NCBI GenBank assembly: GCA_029721515.1
Contig: CM056559.1
Location: 6,201,001-6,265,000 of the forward strand
Direction of reading: 5' to 3'
DNA from: Synanceia verrucosa
Taxonomy: Eukaryota > Chordata > Actinopteri > Perciformes > Synanceiidae
Length of the DNA stretch: 64,000 nucleotides
Positions within the stretch are counted from its first letter, which is position 1. Each line of letters opens with the position of its first letter. A program made the position numbers and the translations under genes. Below the pieces are notes generated by a model. The model ran no database searches. It was not told the DNA's origin and saw only the letters and a list, made by a program, of their open reading frames with translations. Shown piece by piece: positions 59,501 to 64,000 of the stretch.

Positions 59501-62500
59501 CAGTCATGAACCACACAAAAACACAGATTCAATGAAATGTTGAGGACAGATATTACACAGGTGATTCATGGTTTCATCAGCTACAGGGTTCCCATGGGCC
59601 CTTAAAAAGTCTTAAAATGTCTTAGATTAAAATCTGTGTAATTAAGGTCATAAATTGTCCTAAATTTACTGTAAATTTGCTGTAGGTACATTTTCAGATG
59701 GTGCATTTAATACCAATAGGGACACACACTATTTAGAGATTTACTTTAATGTTGCACATTATTTTGTTCACAAAGTTCACTTCTTGTTGTGAAATTAAAG
59801 TTGCAGAAAAAAGGTAAGTGTTATGCCTTCAATTTATATCCTTGTTGCAAGTGTCAGATTTTTTTTTCCTTGTAAAAGTCAACATCAGCATCAGCCTCAT
59901 AAACTCCATATTGGTCGGGTCCTAAAATAAATTGACTATTTTCTACCAAGGAATTGTTTTGACATTTTTGGGTCTTAAATTATATTTGTTGACGTCTTAA
60001 AAAGTATTAAATTTGACTTTTAAAATGGTGCAAGAACTCAGGGCTAGAATAGAAGTTGCCAGTTATTATTTTCACCACTTTTGCACAGATATGTACCGTA
60101 CACCAGGTTAATGCTGGTCTTACAGATTTTGCTCCAAAATAAAAAAAGTGTTTGTAGAGATGTTGGTTTTGCCCGACTCTATAAATAGGCAGTGAATTTA
60201 CAGGGTGCTGTATTGTTGCTTTCACCACACTGGTCCTCAGATGCCCATCAGACTGTAAATCGACCCGTTTCAGACTGGAAGTGGAGTCCACTGTGCTGAC
60301 ACTGATATTTATGGCCACCCCGCGGTTTGTAGCCGCCACGGTCAAAACAGAAACAAGTTCAGTCGAGGCCAGGGCAGGACAATAGAGAGGCACTTTGCTT
60401 TGGGAACTGATGCTGCAACACTAAATATAGCACAGAGAGCGCCAGGCTGATTTGTCCAAGCAGAGAGGATTATAAAGCCAGACCATGGCCATGCCCAGCT
60501 GAGCCCCTTCTCATTCTTAAACACCTCTCCTCCACTCATCCTCAGCCATGTAACAGCAAGTCTTTCTGGTCAATGACAGCGCTACTCTTCATTCTAGCTA
60601 CCTCGTCAATAAATGAGGTTTCCTCTTCTCCACAGTCCTCAGAAGCCCTTCACCCAGCTCATAGGGTGGTGATGAAAAGGTGTGAAGAAAAGCCACCCAT
60701 TTGCCTCACCTCATGACCATCCTCTTGTGTTTCCTCACAGCTTCCTGTCTGAGAACAGCCTGACAGAGGAGGTGTCCCAAGATGAACAGCAGCTCAGACG
60801 TGACACCCTGTTCCCAGGCCTGGTGGAGAGAGGCAGGGGGCAGCTTATCTCTGTGCCAGGCAGCACTCTGAGAAACATCCGGCACTATCGGGAAGACTAC
60901 GAGTACTACCTGCGCTCTGTAACCCATGAGGCTGTCGGCAGCTTCGACCCCTGGGCCGTCGCAGAGAGGTGAAAGACTGACAATGAAATATTTGCCTCCT
61001 GTCTGTGTGACAGAATCTGTAGTTAGGATGAATTCAGTGATTTTTTTTTTTTGTGTCTTAGAATACACTTATTGAACAGTGTAGCAAGCTCAACAAGCAG
61101 CGCCACATAGAGTCCAGTTTCCCTGGATGTGTTCAGTCTCTCACCCTGAGAGGGTCGAACAGTTTATGGTTTTCACACAAATTCTTAACTCTTTGAGTGC
61201 CAGCCATTTTATAAAACAGAAAGTGCCGTGTGCCAGCATTTGTGCCCATTTTGAGTCATATTTCAAGACCCACAGAATATTTTGTACCATGTCTCTAAAA
61301 ACACTGAGTAGCTCAAATGAAAGAAGACACTCTCTATTTCATCATGAAAAAAAATTTTGTTTTTTCCTTGTTCCACTCTTGTTTTATCAGAGGTAGATTA
61401 GACGCCACTTTCACCAAAAACGCCACTTTTTCTCCAGAATCCGTCCCTTTTTCTCTCTAATCTCGTCTCCACTTCCTGCTTTGATCTCTGTGGTGTATAC
61501 CATCTCTTTATGTTTTAACTACATCTCCCAGAAGCTACAACATCACTCACAAGGCTGCGGGAGACCGCGATCAGCAACCTGCTGCCGAAAAAAAAACACT
61601 TTGACGTTTTATTACATCAATGGCACTCAAATTCTTAATGCAGAGTGAGACTTCCTCTCATCTGTGTGACCATACTGAATCCACATGTTTGAGATCAGCT
61701 CCAAACTCATTGAAGATACATTTTTAAGTTGTTGCTGTTATTTTTTCTTTCCCTTTGCGTCACAGATATGCGTGGGATCATGCACAGCTCAAAAAGTTGT
61801 TGCTTGTGCCACTGGCTCATTATCAATCCCACATCAATGAACCAAAGTTTTCAAGAGATGGATCTGTCCTTCTCTCAATTTGGAGAAAAATAAGAACATT
61901 GTGTGTGGAGAAACCACCCAATTACCTCTGTGTTTTTAGAGAGAGAACACAAACATTATAAGCAGACATGTACACCCCCTGTTATTCTGACACAGTGCAG
62001 AAAACCTGTCTGTGTGATGAGACGGTAATGAGGCGCTCCAGCTTTAGCTTTAGCACAGACAAAACACAGAAAACATTCATACTTCAAGCTATTTTAAGCA
62101 TATTTTGACATTCTTGAATATGGAAATGCATGGCAAAACAGAGTCAGATAATAATTCATGCTTTGCTGTACAATTACTCACACCTATTAATTGAACGATC
62201 ATTTTGTTTTTTGTGGTGGGATAACTTGTGTCTAAGTTCCTTGTTTTTTCTATCAAGCAATTTAGTCTGAAATCCACTGACAAATAGTAGCATTAAATGT
62301 TTATTTTTGATGCAGAACATGTAATGTTAGATTCTGAATCCTCTATGAATTTAAAGTATGTATATACTGCACATCTCTTTCACTGACAGACTCTGGAGTT
62401 GGTGAAAATGTCTTGATTTTTCTGACAGTTCTTTGTTGTCCCTCAGCCTGGCTGATGCGTTGCTGTCAGAGGCCGTGGCAGACGTGGCAGCAGAGTTTCA

Positions 62501-62600
62501 GGATGTTGTGGAGGAGTACGCCGAGGCCGTCTTCACCTCAGAATTTCTTCAGCCGACCCCTTCACCTCCTGCTGCGTCTGTGGCTATGGTCAGCCAGTAG
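47468..62600 (+). CDS. kiaa0753: KIAA0753/moonraker (OFIP) centriolar satellite protein, complete
   Basis: The orthologue is a centriolar-satellite and pericentriolar protein that binds OFD1 and FOR20 and supports centriole duplication and cilium formation. Human mutations cause oral-facial-digital and Joubert-type ciliopathy (established knowledge). Eighteen coding exons splice with matching phases to about 913 residues, against 967 in human. Conserved blocks in order are ISFTALSEERLKAAVQLAKR (near residue 91), SPPTRDPGLR, an Ala/Arg/Gln-rich coiled coil LLDPDEQNKLDIRRQKQAAR-SARVIYVLQQQ (about 236-269), RLAAAHRGTLRALQ and KELGQLIRQLSLCSAKV (about 295-345), TVSSQLRVNQPPHKEQSVPW, a helical WLDKMTLQRLKELNQLSKEE block, PIRLTKPVLRQ, and the C-terminal YEYYLRSVTHEAVGSFDPWA with EEYAEAVFTSEFLQ. 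Introns longer than 300 bp not listed separately (47603-48143, 49679-50111, 51543-52029, 52183-52642, 55013-55375) show no other genes. It is divergent from txndc17. Confidence 0.96.
48144..48437 (+). CDS. kiaa0753: kiaa0753 coding exon 2
   Basis: Acceptor CACACCACAG precedes LLFNEAVPASTRNRATHVRP, and donor GTAACT follows ETSDGELLQ. It contains the conserved SISFTALSEERLKAAVQLAK block. It is 98 codons. Confidence 0.95.
48553..48820 (+). CDS. kiaa0753: kiaa0753 coding exon 3
   Basis: Acceptor GTCCCTGTAG; translation ELAATPNKTKTKMSSPKEK..., SPPTRDPGLR, and a coiled-coil end SQEIHKLQNELEVYIQKVEE. It is 268 nt, phase 1 out, with donor GTAACC. Confidence 0.94.
48951..49060 (+). CDS. kiaa0753: kiaa0753 coding exon 4
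   Basis: Acceptor TTTAAACAACAG; GGEIEELLDPDEQNKLDIRR, then QKQAARSARVIYVLQQQ; donor GTATTT. It is the most conserved coiled-coil stretch of the family. It is 110 nt. Confidence 0.96.
49163..49225 (+). CDS. kiaa0753: kiaa0753 coding exon 5
   Basis: A small 63-nt exon, VKEIQEDIEKLRSQKMWDSK-K, between a pyrimidine-poor acceptor (TATTCAAAAG) and donor GTACTC. Its reading frame and the VKEIQE match to the family support it. Confidence 0.9.
49463..49678 (+). CDS. kiaa0753: kiaa0753 coding exon 6
   Basis: Acceptor TTCCTCTTTCAG; SAAVNRLAAAHRGTLRALQV through KELGQLIRQLSLCSAKVEEG to ALDILQKLE; donor GTAAGG. It is 72 codons. Confidence 0.96.
50112..50289 (+). CDS. kiaa0753: kiaa0753 coding exon 7
   Basis: Acceptor CTCCTCTTAG; TLDSALSKQERLERMQAQSC, then a Ser/Pro/Lys-rich linker to KRGVH; donor GTGAGT. 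It is 178 nt, phase 1 out. Confidence 0.92.
50290..51017 (+). other. kiaa0753: kiaa0753 intron 7 with long (TG)n
   Basis: A 728-bp intron whose centre is the (TG)n tract at 50495-50549 followed by alternating purine-pyrimidine CACGCGCGTGTGTGCGTG. Nothing else is recognised in it. Confidence 0.85.
50495..50549. repeat. (TG)27 microsatellite
   Basis: About 27 uninterrupted TG units, extended by mixed CACGCGCGTG/GTACGTGCACG to about 50583. Such tracts can adopt Z-DNA. Confidence 0.97.
51018..51205 (+). CDS. kiaa0753: kiaa0753 coding exon 8
   Basis: Acceptor TTTGTGTTATCAG; RRMAPQKARTTSHQLMNRRE to KADILMK; non-ideal donor GTGGTG. It is a basic Ser/Gln/Arg-rich region. It is 188 nt, phase 1 in, 0 out. 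Confidence 0.9.
51412..51542 (+). CDS. kiaa0753: kiaa0753 coding exon 9
   Basis: Acceptor TTCTTGTTGTAG; RDQIQGAGFQQPTVSSQLRV, then NQPPHKEQSVPWIPTSPHSP; donor GTGAGC. TVSS.L and PWIP are conserved with human. It is 131 nt, phase 2 out. Confidence 0.94.
51670..51696. repeat. (TA)n(CA)n microsatellite
   Basis: A short compound dinucleotide tract in kiaa0753 intron 9. Confidence 0.93.
52030..52182 (+). CDS. kiaa0753: kiaa0753 coding exon 10
   Basis: Acceptor TTATCTCAACAG; SPQRRQPELRCLFSPVKPSP to EKKRQAQDEAL plus AG; donor GTGAAG. A longer overlapping open frame (LFVFLCFLLFIPP...) is a shadow of this exon and its intron. It is 153 nt. Confidence 0.92.
52643..52732 (+). CDS. kiaa0753: kiaa0753 coding exon 11
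   Basis: Acceptor GGCTCGGTACAG; KAWLDKMTLQRLKELNQLSK, then EEAQRIQTL plus AG; donor GTACCG. It is the helical AWLD...RLKEL block. It is 90 nt. Confidence 0.95.
52733..53898 (+). other. kiaa0753: kiaa0753 intron 11
   Basis: A 1.2-kb intron. Around 52835-52925 a segment (ATACTTTATTGATCTCATCT) resembles the tail of a teleost LINE or SINE in reverse. The rest is without recognised features. Confidence 0.6.
53899..53986 (+). CDS. kiaa0753: kiaa0753 coding exon 12
   Basis: Acceptor TTGGTTTACAG; SEVVSPTQWAERAEQKARER, then IQPLLDEAQ; donor GTAGAA. It is 88 nt, phase 0 out. The frame stays open into the intron, which explains a longer apparent frame. Confidence 0.94.
54110..54235 (+). repeat. 3' tail of a LINE/SINE-type retroposon
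   Basis: TTTCCCAGGTTGGGATCAAT followed by AAAGTAATTCTGTTCTATTC has the tail pattern of teleost non-LTR elements (a hairpin-like GGGATCAATAAAGT end with short TTCTA repeats). It lies in kiaa0753 intron 12. Confidence 0.55.
54338..54359. repeat. (TGA)n microsatellite
   Basis: Seven TGA units just before the acceptor of kiaa0753 exon 13. Confidence 0.9.
54384..54455 (+). CDS. kiaa0753: kiaa0753 coding exon 13
   Basis: Acceptor CATGTATCTTAG; RIGESRNRISPSLRNRLSEQ-AAER; donor GTGAGC. It is 72 nt in phase 0. If intron 13 were retained, the frame would run 23 more codons to TGA at 54525. Confidence 0.9.
54593..54763 (+). CDS. kiaa0753: kiaa0753 coding exon 14
   Basis: Acceptor GTGTCCTCCACAG; AAESAEQLSEALLEDLLEDG to APTLESMLLRMEEIQ; donor GTGAGA. 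LEDLLED and MLLRMEE match the family. It is 57 codons. Confidence 0.95.
54931..55012 (+). CDS. kiaa0753: kiaa0753 coding exon 15
   Basis: Acceptor GTGTCTGAGCAG; RDQEEVRRRFASITYSDPLY-WDRPEAT plus G; donor GTAAAT. It corresponds to the QRYNKIAYADPRLW region of human. It is 82 nt. Confidence 0.94.
55376..55496 (+). CDS. kiaa0753: kiaa0753 coding exon 16
   Basis: Acceptor TTGTCCTCCCAG; PPCHAPGSRPTSPQPIRLTK, then PVLRQSSAADIVLEKPVET plus GG; donor GTGGGT. PIRLTKPV and DIVLEKP match PIRITKTV and NIMLERP of human. It is 121 nt. Confidence 0.95.
55716..56150 (+). mobile_element. Tc1/mariner transposon remnant, N-terminal transposase part, broken
   Basis: After GACAGGTGAAGTGAATAACA comes a degraded reading frame MGKLNGLSEFDSKNQTVMSR, then GLGQSI. 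Further along in shifted frames come pieces such as EVNAAEDRKESEYTEHHS. These are the DNA-binding (paired-like) N-terminal segments of a teleost Tc1-type transposase. Premature stops, deletions and loss of the whole DDE catalytic part show it is dead. Terminal repeats are not both recognisable and boundaries are approximate. Confidence 0.75.
59585..60045. mobile_element. hAT-like MITE (CAGGGTTCCCATGGGCCCTT type)
   Basis: It begins ACAGGGTTCCCATGGGCCCT, then TAAAAAGTCTTAAAATGTCT. It ends TTAAAAAGTATTAAATTTGA and GGTGCAAGAACTCAGGG, whose complement mimics the left terminus. This is the pattern of a common teleost non-autonomous element. There is no coding capacity. Confidence 0.6.
60741..60968 (+). 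CDS. kiaa0753: kiaa0753 coding exon 17
   Basis: Acceptor GTTTCCTCACAG; FLSENSLTEEVSQDEQQLRR through LISVPGSTLRNIRHYREDYE to YYLRSVTHEAVGSFDPWAVA-E plus AG; donor GTGAAA. HEAVGSF-PW is a hallmark of the family C-terminus. It is 228 nt. Confidence 0.96.
60969..62446 (+). other. kiaa0753: kiaa0753 intron 17 with a full-length TTAA MITE
   Basis: A 1.5-kb intron dominated by MITE copy 5 (61189-61634). A 68-codon open frame at 61755-61961 follows an acceptor-like CGTCACAG but lacks family similarity and is not needed for the reading frame. Confidence 0.8.
61189..61634 (+). mobile_element. TTAA-flanked MITE, copy 5 (446 bp, longest)
   Basis: TTAA on both sides (61185-61188 and 61635-61638). The left terminus is CTCTTTGAGTGCCAGCCATT; the right terminus ATGGCACTCAAATTC has a mutated last few bases. 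It is nearly co-linear with copy 1 and includes the TACCATGTCTCTAAAAACAC segment copy 1 lacks. It is non-coding, in the same strand sense as kiaa0753. Confidence 0.85.
62447..62600 (+). CDS. kiaa0753: kiaa0753 coding exon 18 and stop
   Basis: Acceptor TTGTTGTCCCTCAG; LADALLSEAVADVAAEFQDV, then VEEYAEAVFTSEFLQPTPSP and PAASVAMVSQ, stop TAG (62598-62600). The EYAEAVFTSEFL end is conserved with human. Teleost-specific extra residues follow. It is 154 nt. Confidence 0.96.
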
Positions 62601-63320
62601 GAGGTTACAGCGTCATGGGTGTTCGTGTTTCTTTCAAATTACTATAATATGTTTTTTGTTTTAGTGGAAATTCTGCATTTTCAGACTTCAAAGGATGGAA
62701 ATATCAAAAGATCCAAGGTCACTTTGATAATAGGACTATGATTACTTTCCATTTTTATAGTTTCACGGGCAGATGTCTCATTTTGCAATGAAACTCATTC
62801 GTGTATGTGCTTATTTTTATATTTACAAAGATCTCTATTTAACAGAGATTGTAGATATTTTTTAATGAAGCTGCAGTAGACCTGGCTGTTGAGGTGCACA
62901 GGGAGCATTAGTCACATTACTCTTTATGGTCCATCTGTATCTGTGATTGAATTCCACATGGAAAGTTAGTTTAGTCTAGATAAGCTTGCAGAGACCATTA
63001 CAACATTACAGAGGATTATAAGATTACCGCCCTCCCCTTGCATTTGGTTTAAATCTCCCTGAGGATTACTCACACTTTCTATTTCCACATTGGAATATGG
63101 AAATAAATGAATTGCATATGGTCCCTACCAAAATGAACAACATCATGTGTTTAATCTATTGTAAATTAATGTTTTAATGTCTAAATGAATGGCTCGAATG
63201 CAGCAAAATGCGTTATTTCCTCTCACTGGTAAACGTTCACAGAGCTACATAAAATATCTACAGCCCAAGTGATTCCTGCATAATAATGTTGAAAAGTGTT
63301 GATTCTGAAAGCAAAATAAA
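62601..63320 (+). other. kiaa0753: kiaa0753 3' UTR and candidate polyadenylation signals
   Basis: AATAAA occurs at 63102-63107 and again at 63315-63320, giving a 3' UTR of about 0.5 or 0.7 kb. I cannot tell which is used. Confidence 0.5.
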
Positions 63321-63504
63321 CGGGACAGACTTGACAGACCAAGAATATGTCTGAGTCTCTAGAGAGCAACATGAAAGCCGTGCATCCAGAGCAGAGGGGA
63401 CACATCCAGATGTTGCTCTGGCCTGTGGGGGACCAGCCTTTGACAGCGGACATACAGTGACTGAATGAATTAGCTCACATTGAATCAGCTGCCTCTACTT
63501 TCTC

Positions 63505-63605
63505 TCAGGCTGCTGGCTTCTGCGTGGGCGTCTGAATACGTGCAGCTTTCACAGGCTTGAGCTCGGTTTCTTCCTCTCCATCCAGGGCAAACAGAAACCG
63601 GTCGG
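63505..63605 (-). CDS. possible 3'-terminal exon of an unidentified minus-strand gene
   Basis: A short open stretch on the minus strand reads DRFLFALDGEEETELKPVKA, then ARIQTPTQKPAA and TGA (63505-63507). It could start after TTTAAG at 63606-63607 in phase 2. The acidic/basic composition looks protein-like, and a convergent neighbour of kiaa0753 would be reasonable. However, the acceptor is weak and I do not recognise the protein. A chance 33-codon frame is quite possible. Confidence 0.25.
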
Positions 63606-64000
63606 CTTAAAGCCTTCACACCAACACACGGAGCTGAGGTTCCTTTGACGTGGGCAAATGGGAAACTATTCTGTTAATTTAAAAATGCTAATTTCTAATC
63701 ATTCTTCATTGTTATAGTTCAGAAATTTCCAACGTGTCTGCCAGGAGGCATTTAAAGATAATGTATTTCCATTTCTGTCACCTCAGCAGGCAACAAACCA
63801 GAGAATCAGCACACTGCTTTATTTACTCTGAAATGTGTATTTCTTTATGCACAGCACTGTCATGTCTGTCACACAAGCATTCACAAACAGATGAATTAGC
63901 ACTAGTTTGCACATATTATAGTTTGGAATCACTTAGAGAGGTTTGACCTTGCTTTCAGCCAGCAAATACTCACCATGTGAGCTAATTTCACCACCGGTGG
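63606..64000. other. right-hand flank
   Basis: I see no supported exon, RNA gene or repeat here. Confidence 0.6.

Larger units (their letters stand above)
55497..60740 (+). other. kiaa0753: kiaa0753 intron 16 (5.2 kb)
   Basis: The largest intron of the gene. It contains the Tc1 remnant (55716-56150) and a hAT-like MITE (59585-60045). I looked for additional coding exons; exon 16 joins exon 17 directly in phase with family-consistent sequence, so none is required. The open frames at 58651-58986 and on the minus strand are not recognised. Confidence 0.8.

Noticed and set aside
61755..61961. 68-codon frame after an acceptor-like CGTCACAG in kiaa0753 intron 17
   Set aside because: Exons 17 and 18 join in phase with family-consistent sequence, so no exon is needed here, and the peptide has no match to the family.
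1..64000. CRISPR arrays, operons, phage or plasmid features, tRNA or rRNA genes
   Set aside because: The window is a vertebrate genomic segment. No regular repeat-spacer arrays, ribosome-binding sites or intact structural RNA genes are visible; the only tRNA-like sequence is the SINE head.

Overview
The window is vertebrate nuclear DNA, most likely from a ray-finned (teleost) fish. It holds GT-AG split genes with vertebrate orthologues, large introns, many (GT)n/(TA)n microsatellites, and interspersed repeats of teleost type: hAT-like MITEs, a tRNA-derived SINE, a Tc1/mariner remnant and a TTAA-flanked MITE family. I see no prokaryotic, viral or CRISPR features. The species cannot be named from sequence alone.

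Three protein-coding genes can be reconstructed at base level by splicing in phase. (1) nxn (nucleoredoxin), minus strand, first five coding exons at 43639-43947, 4923-5040, 2254-2387, 646-746 and 387-493; the 3' part lies beyond the left edge. Its first intron is about 38.6 kb and fills most of the window. (2) txndc17 (TRP14), minus strand, complete in four exons between 45408 and 46808, giving 123 aa with a WCPDC active site. (3) kiaa0753/moonraker (OFIP), plus strand, 18 coding exons between 47468 and 62600, giving about 913 aa in one continuous frame. txndc17 and kiaa0753 are divergent and share a short promoter region with ETS-like and YY1-like motifs. nxn and txndc17 are tandem on the minus strand, about 1.5 kb apart, so two thioredoxin-fold genes are neighbours.

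Layout: 1-5040, nxn exons 5 to 2 with introns; 5041-43638, nxn intron 1, no supported gene but many repeats, a CpG-rich block near 26.4-26.7 kb and several perfect or near-perfect inverted repeats; 43639-44200, nxn exon 1 and GC-rich promoter; 44200-45400, intergenic DNA; 45408-46808, txndc17; 46809-47467, bidirectional promoter and 5' region; 47468-62600, kiaa0753, whose 5.2-kb intron carries a broken Tc1 transposase and a hAT-like MITE and whose last intron carries a full-length TTAA-flanked MITE; 62601-64000, kiaa0753 3' UTR and flank, with a possible minus-strand terminal exon at 63505-63605.

Functionally, nxn and txndc17 encode thioredoxin-fold oxidoreductases (Dishevelled/Wnt redox control and cytosolic disulfide reduction). 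kiaa0753 encodes a centriolar-satellite protein used in centriole duplication and ciliogenesis. I did not find a convincing new biological system. The points most worth checking are the TTAA MITE family and its subfamilies, the shared promoter, a possible in-frame upstream exon of kiaa0753, the 17-bp hairpin at 8553-8599 and the intronic CpG-rich block.
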